7,109 nucleotides of DNA, taken from Roseibacillus sp. (GTDB taxonomy: Bacteria; Verrucomicrobiota; Verrucomicrobiia; Verrucomicrobiales; Akkermansiaceae). Under the pieces are notes generated by a model that worked only from the letters and a program-made list of their open reading frames with translations, was not told the DNA's origin and ran no database searches. Location of the stretch: assembly GCA_002729275.1 (NCBI GenBank), contig PBTP01000050.1, positions 29,340-36,448 on the forward strand, in the 5' to 3' direction. This document shows, one piece after another, positions 1 through 6,153 of this stretch (positions within the stretch are counted from its first letter, which is position 1; every line of letters begins with the position of its first letter). The position numbers and the translations under genes are program-made.

Positions 1-92
1 GCCTCCTCAGGTGTTCCCGCTACCTTCCCCCGGGGGTTTGGGACCGAAAACTGATCGAAGAGAATCTTAGCCTGATACTCGTGGATATTCAT
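1..92 (-). CDS. sucC: Succinyl-CoA synthetase (ADP-forming) beta subunit, N-terminal fragment
   Basis: Only the first 30 codons are in the window; the gene continues past the left edge. Read on the minus strand from the ATG at 92-90, it begins MNIHEYQAKILF and continues to PRGKVAGTPEEA. This is the characteristic opening of SucC, the beta subunit that pairs with SucD to convert succinyl-CoA to succinate with formation of ATP or GTP in the citric acid cycle. The segment belongs to the N-terminal ATP-grasp region; the grasp loops and CoA contacts are not visible. The start is fixed by family similarity, since SucC proteins almost always begin with this MNIHEYQAK-type sequence. No Shine-Dalgarno sequence sits at normal spacing; a G-rich run lies about 27 bases upstream, too far to help. 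It follows xseA on the same strand after 73 bases, so read-through from xseA or its own promoter are both possible. sucD would be expected beyond the window edge. Confidence 0.9.
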   Translation of the reverse strand, partial: MNIHEYQAKILFDQFSVPNPRGKVAGTPEE

Positions 93-165
93 GACGCGGT
101 CGGCGCGGAACGTATGAGCCCCCCTCGATCCGGTCAAGGCTGCATGAGTACTGGATGGCCCAAAG

Positions 166-1491
166 TTATTTCAACACCTCGCTCTCGATCGTGCCTCCCG
201 CAACCCTGGTGACCAGCCGATCGCCGTTTTCAACCTGGTCGGGATCCGTGACAAGAACGCCACTTTTGCTCATTGTGATCGAGAAACCTCTCTCGAAAGC
301 CGACTCCGGCCCCAGGGTTCTGACCATCTGACGCAACCGTTCCATCCTCTGAGATGCACCCTGGAGGCAGTGGCTGGCCTGCTGGGCATAGCGAAGGCGA
401 AACTGGCGTAAACCCTCCACTCTTCTATCAAGCACGAGGCGTGGATGCCGGGACTTCCACGTGCTTCTCCTGTCGGAGATGCGCTGTTGCCGCGCTGAAA
501 GCCGCTCGGCCATCAATCTTTTCATAGTCGCTGCCACGTCATCGGCCCTCAGAATAGGCTCCCGCAGGACACGCTGGGAATCGTGGGTGAGGACTCCACG
601 CCTCGCAAAACGGATAAGTTCCTGGGCAGATCTTATTTTAGAATGAACCGGCCTTCGAAGGCCATCCCCCAGCCGCTGCAACTTGCTGAGCAATTCACGT
701 CGATCAGGGACAATCAGCTCTGCTGCTGCACTCGGAGTTGGAGCTCGTACATCAGCGACAAAATCTGCAATTGTAAAATCAATCTCATGCCCAACCGCCG
801 AGACGATAGGAATCGAGCAGTCCGCAATGGCACGCGCTACTTCCTCCTCATTGAAGTTCCACAGGTCCTCCAGCGATCCTCCCCCACGGCCCACGACCAC
901 CACATCGCACCTGGGAAGCTCATGATTCTCCGGATCGTCCATCATCCTGATAGCGCGCGCGATACCAGAGGCCGCTCCACTACCCTGCACCGCCACGGGG
1001 AAAAGAACCGCCTTTACCCACGGAGCCCGACGGGTCAGCACGCTCACCATGTCCTGAAGCGCTGCACCGCTAGCAGAGGTAATCAGACCAATCATACGTG
1101 GGAAACGGGGAAGAGGCTTCTTCAACTCTTCTGCAAACAACCCCTCTCCATTTAGCTTCTTCTTTAACTCTTCAAAACGAGCCTGCAGTTCCCCGACCCC
1201 CGCCGGCTGAACCCTCTTCACGATCAGCTGGGACTGACCTCGTGCCTCATAGACCGTCACTTCTCCGAGAACCCGGACCAGCGCCCCATCTCGCAATGCT
1301 TCATACCCAGCACACCGCCTCTCGGCATTGAAGGCCGCACATGCCAACTGGGCCTTGTCGTCCTTTACCGAGAAATAAAAATGTCCACTCCCCTGTTTGC
1401 GCAGATTCGACACCTCCCCCTCCACCCACACATCCCCAATTTCAATCTCGAGGATATTTTTCATACGCCTGACCAGTCTGCTGACTGACAT
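166..1491 (-). CDS. xseA: Exodeoxyribonuclease VII large subunit
   Basis: Catalytic subunit of exonuclease VII, a cytoplasmic enzyme that, with several copies of the small subunit XseB, degrades single-stranded DNA from either end during repair. The 441-residue product has the family order. An OB-fold nucleic-acid-binding domain covers about 1-100 (VSRL, VWVEGEVSNLR, GHFYFSVKD). The catalytic domain follows, with ITSASGAALQDM at 138-148, GRGGGSLEDLW at 201-211, SAVGHEIDFTIADF at 231-244 and RAPTPSAAAEL at 249-259. A long Arg-rich helical region and a short C-terminal beta section (FERGFSI at 399-405) complete it. Asp147, Arg202, His235 and Asp238 align with the residues I recall as essential in E. 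coli XseA. Start choice is uncertain. ATG at 1491 matches the family N-terminus. GTG at 1494 is one codon upstream and better spaced (8 bases) from GGGGAG at 1503-1508. ATG at 1542 would add 17 residues. xseB is not adjacent on either side. Confidence 0.95.
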   Translation of the reverse strand: MSVSRLVRRMKNILEIEIGDVWVEGEVSNLRKQGSGHFYFSVKDDKAQLACAAFNAERRCAGYEALRDGALVRVLGEVTVYEARGQSQLIVKRVQPAGVGELQARFEELKKKLNGEGLFAEELKKPLPRFPRMIGLITSASGAALQDMVSVLTRRAPWVKAVLFPVAVQGSGAASGIARAIRMMDDPENHELPRCDVVVVGRGGGSLEDLWNFNEEEVARAIADCSIPIVSAVGHEIDFTIADFVADVRAPTPSAAAELIVPDRRELLSKLQRLGDGLRRPVHSKIRSAQELIRFARRGVLTHDSQRVLREPILRADDVAATMKRLMAERLSARQQRISDRRSTWKSRHPRLVLDRRVEGLRQFRLRYAQQASHCLQGASQRMERLRQMVRTLGPESAFERGFSITMSKSGVLVTDPDQVENGDRLVTRVAGGTIESEVLK

Positions 1492-1685
1492 CACTCCGTC
1501 ATCTCCCCGCTGATACTGGTGTCCTTGCTCCTGCAAGCGCATATCAGCATGATATGGCAGAGTTTTCCCAATATGGAGGGAAATTTCTCTATCAGGTGGA
1601 GACTTCCCGACTCCGGAGTTTCTCAATTCCTTGCCAAACCGCCTGCCGGGCGCTTCCATCGCGGCCCACCACACCCAGCAACATC
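1492..1685. promoter_or_regulatory. Divergent intergenic region between xseA and glyQS
   Basis: This 194-base gap separates the divergent starts of xseA (minus) and glyQS (plus), so promoters for both should lie here. It contains a perfect inverted repeat at 1540-1556, a 10-base palindrome ACTCCGGAGT at 1610-1619 and GAAATTTC near 1580. I could not identify a convincing -35/-10 pair for either direction. Open frames run into the gap from both genes, but these N-terminal extensions lack family similarity. Confidence 0.45.
1540..1556. repeat. Perfect 7-3-7 inverted repeat, possible operator
   Basis: CATATCA, spacer GCA, then TGATATG form a perfect 17-base dyad in the divergent intergenic region. 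Its size suits a dimeric helix-turn-helix regulator, but no regulator gene is nearby and no second copy was seen in the window. It overlaps the alternative xseA ATG at 1542. The operator role is inference. Confidence 0.35.
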
Positions 1686-3260
1686 ATGGCTGACAAAGAA
1701 TATACTGATCCGGAACGCATGGAGAAGATCGTCTCCCTCTGCAAACGAAGAGGATTTATCTATCAATCTGCCGAGCTCTACGGCGGGCTCAACGGGTGCT
1801 GGGATTACGGCCCTCTGGGAGTGGAGGTCAAAAGAAACCTCAAGGACTTCTGGTGGCGCCGCAACGTCCAGGAGCGAGAGGATATTGTTGGCCTTGATGG
1901 CTCAATCCTGACTCATCAGGCCGTTCTAACCGCCTCGGGGCATGTCGGCGGATTCTCGGACCCGATGTGTGATTGCCTCCTCAGCAAGGCTCGTTTGCGA
2001 GCGGACCAGATCGAGCCCCAGAGCGGCACCGCCTATCGCTACAGCGGAGCGTCCGAAGGAGAATGGACGGTCGAGCGTGGCTTTGCTGTTCTTCTCCGTG
2101 AAGGCCAGAATGAGAACAAGGCGCGGAAGACAGCACGTCAGTACTACGCTCAGTTCCACCCCAACAAGTCGCTCTCTCCCAAGTCTCTTGAGCTTCTGGG
2201 GGAAACTACCTCCCAGGAGGAAAACACAACCAGCTTTAACCCTGAAAATGGATCTCTCCTGACTGAGGCCCGGGAATTCAATCTCATGTTCAAGACCCAG
2301 ATGGGAGCATCCTCCAGCGAAGATGATCCCAATGCCGTCGCCTACCTGCGGCCGGAGACCGCACAATCCATCTTCACCCAGTTCAAGAATGTTCTGGATA
2401 CCTCCCGGATGAAAGTCCCCTTCGGTATTGCCCAGATCGGCAAAGCCTTCCGTAATGAAATCAACCCGCGTAATTTTACGTTCCGGTCCCGGGAATTTGA
2501 GCAGATGGAAATCGAATACTTCTGCCGGCCCGGCGATGGATTACGTCTTACGGACGAATGGCTTGAGAACAGGCTCTCCTTCTATGAGGAGATCGGCCTC
2601 CCCCGAGAGAAACTACACGTCCTCGACGTCCCGGACGGAGAACGCGCGCACTACTCAGAGAAAACCTACGATATCGAATTCGATTTTCCGTTTGGTTGTC
2701 AGGAACTCGAAGGTGTGGCCTACCGAACAAACTACGACCTCTCCAAGCATCAGGAGCATTCCGGAAAACCGATTGAATATTTCGACGAGGCTACGAAGGA
2801 AAAGTTCATTCCCCATGTAGTGGAGCCTTCCGCTGGGTGTGACCGCACCGTCCTCGCCCTGCTCTGCGAAGCTTTTGACGAGGAAGAGGTCGTCGACTCA
2901 AAGGGGAAAACGGAGACCCGCACCGTCATGCGTCTTAAACCGAGGATCGCTCCCATCAAGGCGGCCATCTTCCCGCTTCTGAAAAAGAATGAGGACCAAG
3001 TGAGGATCAGCAGGGAAATCCAGGAGGAACTGGGGCGCTTCATGCACGTCTTCTACGACGAAACCGGAGCAGTTGGCCGGCGTTACAGGCGGCAGGATGA
3101 AGTCGGCACGCCATTCTGTATCACCGTGGACTTTGAAACCCTCGGAGAGGAGGACCCGGAACTCAAGGACACCGTAACTCTCCGCCACCGGGACTCCATG
3201 GAGCAGGAAAGGGTCGCTATCAAGGACCTCCTTCCTCGTCTCCTCAGGGAAACCAGGTAA
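1686..3260 (+). CDS. glyQS: Glycyl-tRNA synthetase, single-chain (alpha2 dimeric) type
   Basis: Class II aminoacyl-tRNA synthetase that charges tRNA-Gly with glycine in the cytoplasm. The 524-residue product is the single-chain homodimeric form also found in archaea, eukaryotes and some bacteria, not the separate alpha and beta chains of E. coli. Visible landmarks are GFIYQSAELYGGLNGCWDYGPLG at about 23-45 (motif 1 region), SGHVGGFSDP at 84-93, LRPETAQSIF at 221-230, motif 2 around FRNEINPRNFTFRSREFEQMEIEYF at 255-279, and motif 3 EPSAGCDRTVLALL at 380-393. A C-terminal HGTP-type anticodon-binding domain spans about 415-520 (IAPIKAAIFPL, VGRRYRRQDEVGTPFCITVD). Cys385 replaces the hydrophobic residue more usual before the motif 3 Asp-Arg. 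The start at 1686 is chosen because MADKEY...KIVSLCKRRGFIYQ fits the family N-terminus; an in-frame ATG at 1554 would add 44 unrelated residues. There is no Shine-Dalgarno sequence. rlmH follows closely, probably in one transcript. Confidence 0.97.
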   Translation: MADKEYTDPERMEKIVSLCKRRGFIYQSAELYGGLNGCWDYGPLGVEVKRNLKDFWWRRNVQEREDIVGLDGSILTHQAVLTASGHVGGFSDPMCDCLLSKARLRADQIEPQSGTAYRYSGASEGEWTVERGFAVLLREGQNENKARKTARQYYAQFHPNKSLSPKSLELLGETTSQEENTTSFNPENGSLLTEAREFNLMFKTQMGASSSEDDPNAVAYLRPETAQSIFTQFKNVLDTSRMKVPFGIAQIGKAFRNEINPRNFTFRSREFEQMEIEYFCRPGDGLRLTDEWLENRLSFYEEIGLPREKLHVLDVPDGERAHYSEKTYDIEFDFPFGCQELEGVAYRTNYDLSKHQEHSGKPIEYFDEATKEKFIPHVVEPSAGCDRTVLALLCEAFDEEEVVDSKGKTETRTVMRLKPRIAPIKAAIFPLLKKNEDQVRISREIQEELGRFMHVFYDETGAVGRRYRRQDEVGTPFCITVDFETLGEEDPELKDTVTLRHRDSMEQERVAIKDLLPRLLRETR

Positions 3261-3298
3261 GGCGTCCTCGCCTTCTGGCCTCCTCCTTGCTCGCCACT

Positions 3299-3733
3299 GT
3301 GAAACTACGGATCCTCGCTATCGGAAAGCCTAAGCTTGGCTACGCTGGGGAGGGCGTACGGGAATATACCGGGAGGCTGAAGCACTACGTGCCTCTTGAC
3401 CTTGAATTCCTGAAAGGGCACGACGAATCCTCCTCCCTCCTCGCCAAGAGCGAAGGGAGCTATCGTATCGCGCTTGATGAAAGAGGCTCTCAGCTGACTA
3501 CCCTCGGGATCAGTGATGGGCTGACCCGGTTGGAAAACAGACCCGGAATCAAGAAGGTAGTATTTCTCATCGGGGGCGCAGCCGGGCACTCTCCGGCGCT
3601 TCGCGACCAATGCGACGAAATCTGGTCTCTTTCGACCATGACCATGCAGCATGAACTAGCCCTCGTGGTCCTCCTTGAGCAGATTTACCGTGCCTACACC
3701 ATCAAGCGCGGAGAACCTTATCATCGGGCCTGA
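3299..3733 (+). CDS. rlmH: 23S rRNA (pseudouridine-1915 N3)-methyltransferase RlmH
   Basis: SPOUT-superfamily methyltransferase that uses S-adenosylmethionine to methylate N3 of pseudouridine 1915 in helix 69 of 23S rRNA, acting on assembled 70S ribosomes. The product has 144 residues, slightly shorter than the usual 155-160. Typical features are the opening MKLRILAIGK, the cofactor-binding loop VVFLIGGAAGHSP at 87-99, and the C-terminal trefoil-knot segment MTMQHELALVVLLEQIYRAYTI at 114-135, ending in the conserved PYHR at 140-143. GTG at 3299 is chosen because it places MKLRILAIGK at the N-terminus as in other RlmH proteins; a TTG at 3287 would add four residues (MLAT). No Shine-Dalgarno sequence is visible; the upstream sequence is instead pyrimidine-rich. 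It begins 38 bases after glyQS on the same strand, so the two are likely co-transcribed. Confidence 0.95.
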   Translation: MKLRILAIGKPKLGYAGEGVREYTGRLKHYVPLDLEFLKGHDESSSLLAKSEGSYRIALDERGSQLTTLGISDGLTRLENRPGIKKVVFLIGGAAGHSPALRDQCDEIWSLSTMTMQHELALVVLLEQIYRAYTIKRGEPYHRA

Positions 3734-3897
3734 TACTCTTCTCGGGCTATCTTTTCCAGCCCTCTACAGCCTATACCGGTTCAGGGAGGCCTGCTTCGCC
3801 ACTGATTGAAGCCACGCGCCACCTTGCAGCGCGCGGACAACCTTTCCGCCTGAAGCGCCCGGGAAAACTCCCGTCGCATTAATTCGGCTTCCCCGGG
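3734..3897. other. Intergenic stretch between convergent rlmH and small lipoprotein gene
   Basis: Both flanking genes end here. It holds a short imperfect stem, GGGCT at 3744-3748 with AGCCC at 3758-3762, lacking a T-run, so any terminator function for rlmH is weak. The GC-rich part at 3855-3897 includes CGGG/CCCG and CCCCGGG elements. A 32-codon open frame at 3781-3879 on the minus strand, in frame with the lipoprotein gene, is described as a finding but is not supported as a gene. Confidence 0.4.
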
Positions 3898-4074
3898 CTA
3901 CCGATCCAGCATCAGCCCCATCATCCCTTGGCCTTCCCCCTGCTGAGGAGTATTCCATGGCATTGAGCTCGCAGCGTTGCCACTGGGCCCTGCCGCCCTT
4001 GGGCCGTTATCCACACCACAGCTACACAGGAGACCACCGGCAAGCACCACCGACGCCAGGAAGATTGTTCTCAT
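3898..4074 (-). CDS. Small putative lipoprotein (58 aa)
   Basis: I do not recognise a named family. The ATG at 4074-4072 opens a 58-codon frame ending at TAG 3900-3898. The N-terminus, MRTIFLASVVLAGGLLCSCG, has a basic residue, a hydrophobic core and an LCSC sequence that can act as a lipobox with Cys19 as the lipidated residue. Having Cys at position -2 is off consensus. The mature part would be about 40 residues, rich in Gly, Ala and Asn, ending SMPWNTPQQGEGQGMMG and LMLDR. The Pro-Trp-Asn and Gly-Glu-Gly-Gln-Gly tail resembles short tails I recall from other small envelope lipoproteins of Verrucomicrobiota, but I cannot verify this. It would be anchored in a membrane with its tail in the periplasm or at the surface. 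No Shine-Dalgarno sequence is present. It lies downstream of the terminator at 4164-4197, so it should have its own promoter. Its leader shares sequence blocks with the leader of the coiled-coil operon. Confidence 0.6.
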   Translation of the reverse strand: MRTIFLASVVLAGGLLCSCGVDNGPRAAGPSGNAASSMPWNTPQQGEGQGMMGLMLDR

Positions 4075-4086
4075 GGTGAAGAAATA

Positions 4087-4136
4087 GCAGGACTACCCTA
4101 GGAGGCAAGCGCCTGTTCAGGATCAACGACTACTAA
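4087..4136 (-). promoter_or_regulatory. Leader element of the lipoprotein gene, shared with the coiled-coil operon
   Basis: On the minus strand this leader contains TTAGTAGTCGTTGAT (4136-4122) and then CCTAGGGTAGTCCTGC (4102-4087), 12 bases before the lipoprotein ATG. Similar blocks in the same order and orientation occur at 6069-6034, upstream of the coiled-coil operon. A weak promoter match also overlaps: TTGCCT at 4108-4103, a 16-base spacer, and TGC-TATTTC ending at 4081. If used, it would give a nearly leaderless transcript. The regulatory role is inference. Confidence 0.3.
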
Positions 4137-4163
4137 GCGAGAGAACCCAGCCCTTGAGGCATC

Positions 4164-4197
4164 AAAAAAAAAGACCGGCAGGATCTCCTGCCGGTCT
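4164..4197 (-). terminator. Intrinsic terminator of the coiled-coil operon
   Basis: A perfect 12-base inverted repeat, AGACCGGCAGGA with TCCTGCCGGTCT (4172-4197), separated by two bases, folds into a strong GC-rich hairpin. Read on the minus strand it is followed directly by nine T residues (A-run at 4164-4172 on the plus strand). It begins about 25 bases past the stop of the 4222-5031 gene, a textbook Rho-independent terminator position. The plus-strand side has no T-run, so it acts on minus-strand transcripts. Confidence 0.93.
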
Positions 4198-4221
4198 AAA
4201 AATTAAGTCTCTCCCTTCGAC

Positions 4222-5031
4222 CTACTGGCCAGAGGAGGAATCGGCAAGCGTGACTTGGTCACCGGGCTGGATCCGAACGCCGGGGTTGATATCCCGGGCA
4301 TTCAGGTCGCAAACTGTCTGGCTAGCCTCTACCGAATTTGGAGTGAGTCGACCAAGCAGGCGACCGTTTCTGGTAACCAGAAGCTTGGACTGTGGCGTCA
4401 CATTGGAATTGTTGGTTCCGAGGTTCACTATCACAAACCCCCAAGTGGAATTCACGGACGTGATCGCACCGACCTTGGCGTTTCGAGCGATCTTTGTCCG
4501 GATCTTGGACAGACGATCACTCTCACGGGTGTTGGAAGCCCGCTTGTCGGCGACATCCTTGGTAAGTTTTGCGATAAACTCATTGAGAAGATCAAGGTCA
4601 TCGCCCTTCTTCTTGCGCACTTCCTGCAGCCGCTTGATCTCGGCCGGAATCTGAGCCCACGCGACATTCACCCCTTTCAGCTGTTCATCGATCTCAGCTT
4701 TGACTTGAGCAAAGTCAGCAAGCCTGGCCTCCGCCTCGTCGATAGCCACCTGGGCCTTCTCCTTGGCCTTGTTCATCGAACCCTCACGACTCTTCATGTT
4801 CTCCATGTCGGCAATGAGTTCCGCATTCTTGTCTTGCGCTGTTTCGAGTGTTACCTCGGTCTCATCAAGGGTTTCTTGAGTGCTATCTTCGGTCTCTTCG
4901 ACATTGTTCTTCGTTACCCGTCTCTCTTCAAACAGTTTGATCTCGGCTTCCAGCTTCTTCGAGTTGTCATAACTGAAGTAGGCGGCAGCGGCGGTCACCA
5001 GCACGGAAAGGATGTAGAAAATTGGCTTCAT
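4222..5031 (-). CDS. Membrane-anchored coiled-coil protein with C-terminal beta domain (269 aa)
   Basis: No named family is recognised. The product starts MKPIFYILSVLVTAAAAYFS, one hydrophobic segment at about 3-20 that is either a membrane anchor or an uncleaved signal. A long, highly charged helical region follows at about 24-183, rich in Glu, Lys, Ala and Asp with heptad-like spacing, so a coiled coil is expected. It has a possible break around VNVAWAQIPAEI (121-132). The last 85 residues change character to a compact beta-rich domain: VGAITSVNSTWGFVIVNLG at 187-205, LLVTRNGRLLGRLT at 217-230 and IQPGDQVTLA at 254-263. This resembles small SH3-like or FlgT C-terminal-like barrels. The upstream gene at 5052-5969 has the same architecture and is a paralogue. 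The pair is separated by 20 bases and ends at the terminator at 4164-4197. There is no Shine-Dalgarno sequence before the ATG. An envelope-scaffold role is plausible but unproven, and membrane topology is ambiguous. Confidence 0.88.
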   Translation of the reverse strand: MKPIFYILSVLVTAAAAYFSYDNSKKLEAEIKLFEERRVTKNNVEETEDSTQETLDETEVTLETAQDKNAELIADMENMKSREGSMNKAKEKAQVAIDEAEARLADFAQVKAEIDEQLKGVNVAWAQIPAEIKRLQEVRKKKGDDLDLLNEFIAKLTKDVADKRASNTRESDRLSKIRTKIARNAKVGAITSVNSTWGFVIVNLGTNNSNVTPQSKLLVTRNGRLLGRLTPNSVEASQTVCDLNARDINPGVRIQPGDQVTLADSSSGQ

Positions 5032-5051
5032 CGTATTGGAAAAGTCAGGGG

Positions 5052-5969
5052 TTATCCAAATGGGTCGGCCTCGTCCGGTTGGGCAGGCTCGGGTTCGGGT
5101 TCAGGCTCCGCAAGGGGATCTGCCTCCAGAGGTTCGGGATTGAGGGCAGGGACGGCAGCCGGCTCAGGCTCCGGAGCGGCTTTCTGTGCTGAACGCACCG
5201 TGTCGCCCACTTGCACGCTTTCGCCATCGACCACTGAATCAGGGACGATGTCAGCGGCCGCACTCTTGGATTCCACTGTGGTAACCTTGAGATTGGCAAT
5301 CACCGCATCATCCCGAACAACTTCCAGAGTAGAGTTCTTAACGATTCCGAGGTCATCACCTCCAGCGAGAGTGACGAACCCGAGGGTCGCGTAAACACTT
5401 CGAATCCGTGTCGCGGCGTTGGGGTTACTCTCTCCCGAGACCCTCCAGCTGATCCGCTCCCGCACATCAGCAAGGGAAGCTTCCACCCCAGCGAGCTGCG
5501 CCTCAAGGTCCGCTTGGTTGGCTTCTCCCTGGGTAATATCCAATTCAATCTGGCTGAGATCACTCGTCAGCTGTTTCAGCTCTGCGACAACCTGTTTGAC
5601 ATCTCCGAACTCCTTGATGGAGTCGTCCTTGTCATCCGCCTCGGCCGTCTTGGCCTTGCCTTCGGCCTCCAGAGCGGCAACCTCCGCCTTCAGCTGTTCG
5701 TTCTTCTTCTTCTGAGCTGCGTTCTCAGTGGTCTTGGTCTCATTCTCGGCGTTGAATTCTGCAAGGGTGGTATTAGTCTCCGCTAACGTTGTCTGTAACT
5801 TCTTCAAGCGTGCCTTTGCACGGGCGAGAGTGTCCTCCATGTTTTCCCGCTTCAAAATCCATCCTCTGTATCCTGCTCCTTCTGTTTCGCTATTGCCTTG
5901 GTTTTTGAAAGCAAGGAAGCCAGAGATCGCGAGGACGACCGCCGTTAAAATCGCAAATATATTTGCCAT
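5052..5969 (-). CDS. Membrane-anchored coiled-coil protein with C-terminal beta domain and Pro/Glu tail (305 aa)
   Basis: Paralogue of the following gene and probable first gene of the operon. The N-terminus, MANIFAILTAVVLAISGFLA, is a single membrane segment at about 3-21. Residues 40-175 form a Glu/Lys/Ala-rich coiled coil. A beta-rich domain spans about 187-261 (RIRSVYATLGFVTLAGG, STLEVVRDDAVIANLKVTTVES, VQVGDTVRSA). It aligns with the partner's C-terminal domain through I-x-S-V-x-x-T-x-G-F-V, V-x-x-x-S-x-L-x-V-x-R, V-E and Q-x-G-D-x-V. Unlike the partner it ends in a low-complexity Pro/Glu/Ala tail at 266-305, with PEPEPEP and final DEADPFG, probably disordered or a flexible linker. Start ATG 5969 is preferred because it places the membrane segment at the N-terminus; an upstream in-frame ATG at 6056 adds 29 residues without structure. 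No Shine-Dalgarno sequence is present. Function is unknown; a scaffold or spacer in the envelope, perhaps pairing with its paralogue, is inference. Confidence 0.87.
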   Translation of the reverse strand: MANIFAILTAVVLAISGFLAFKNQGNSETEGAGYRGWILKRENMEDTLARAKARLKKLQTTLAETNTTLAEFNAENETKTTENAAQKKKNEQLKAEVAALEAEGKAKTAEADDKDDSIKEFGDVKQVVAELKQLTSDLSQIELDITQGEANQADLEAQLAGVEASLADVRERISWRVSGESNPNAATRIRSVYATLGFVTLAGGDDLGIVKNSTLEVVRDDAVIANLKVTTVESKSAAADIVPDSVVDGESVQVGDTVRSAQKAAPEPEPAAVPALNPEPLEADPLAEPEPEPEPAQPDEADPFG

Positions 5970-6153
5970 GGTTATTTCGTGCAGTTGGGATTTAGGTGAA
6001 GGGCCAACCCTGCATAGCCCTTTGGGGCGACCTGCAGTGCTACCTAGGGTGGACATTAACGACCACTAATCCATCGTAACAACCTTAAAATTACCGGAAA
6101 AACCTTCCATTTCCTTACAAAATGCTTGCCTCGGCACCATCTCCCCCGCGCGC
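5970..6153. promoter_or_regulatory. Divergent intergenic region between coiled-coil operon and ABC exporter gene
   Basis: This 184-base gap must carry the promoters for both divergent transcripts. On the minus strand, TTGTTA (6082-6077 region) and GTTAAT near 6061-6056 are spaced about 16 bases apart and form a weak sigma-70-like candidate. On the plus strand the AT-rich TAAAAT at 6086-6091 fits a -10 box, but no matching -35 is seen. Neither ATG is preceded by a Shine-Dalgarno sequence. Confidence 0.4.
6034..6069 (-). promoter_or_regulatory. Leader element of the coiled-coil operon, shared with the lipoprotein gene
   Basis: On the minus strand it reads TTAGTGGTCGTTAAT (6069-6055), then CCTAGGTAGCACTGC (6048-6034). 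The first block matches 13 of 15 positions of the element at 4136-4122; the second keeps CCTAGG, TAG and CTGC of 4102-4087 with a one-base gap. The spacing between blocks differs by about 13 bases, and the element sits 64 bases or more from the start codon. Common regulator, common promoter type or old duplication are all possible. Confidence 0.3.

Noticed and set aside
1492..1674. N-terminal extension of xseA to an ATG at 1674 (502 residues)
   Set aside because: The extra 61 residues have no similarity to XseA, and the extension would leave only 11 bases to the divergent glyQS start, with no room for promoters.
1554..1685. N-terminal extension of glyQS to an ATG at 1554
   Set aside because: The 44 added residues are unlike any glycyl-tRNA synthetase N-terminus, whereas the ATG at 1686 gives the expected family beginning.
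3744..3762. Possible terminator hairpin after rlmH
   Set aside because: The stem is only five base pairs with a nine-base loop and no following T-run, so it is too weak to call.
3764..3958. Minus-strand 64-codon open frame between rlmH and the coiled-coil genes
   Set aside because: It overlaps the 58-residue lipoprotein gene in another frame, has no signal, motif or plausible start context, and its composition (Gly/Ser/Arg/Ala) is typical of out-of-frame GC-rich DNA.
5052..5171. Repetitive GGCTC/GGTTCGGG-like DNA, considered as a tandem repeat
   Set aside because: The repetition is fully explained by Pro-Glu codon pairs in the C-terminal tail of the coiled-coil protein.
4255..5394. Long plus-strand frame (379 codons) opposite the coiled-coil genes
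   Set aside because: It spans two well-supported minus-strand genes and their gap. Its Gly/Ser repeats are the antisense of the Pro/Glu tail, and it lacks any domain or start signal.
5300..5786. Shadow frames at 5300-5563, 5419-5715 and 5514-5786
   Set aside because: All lie within the 5052-5969 gene, and their sequences are low-complexity translations of coiled-coil codons in wrong frames.
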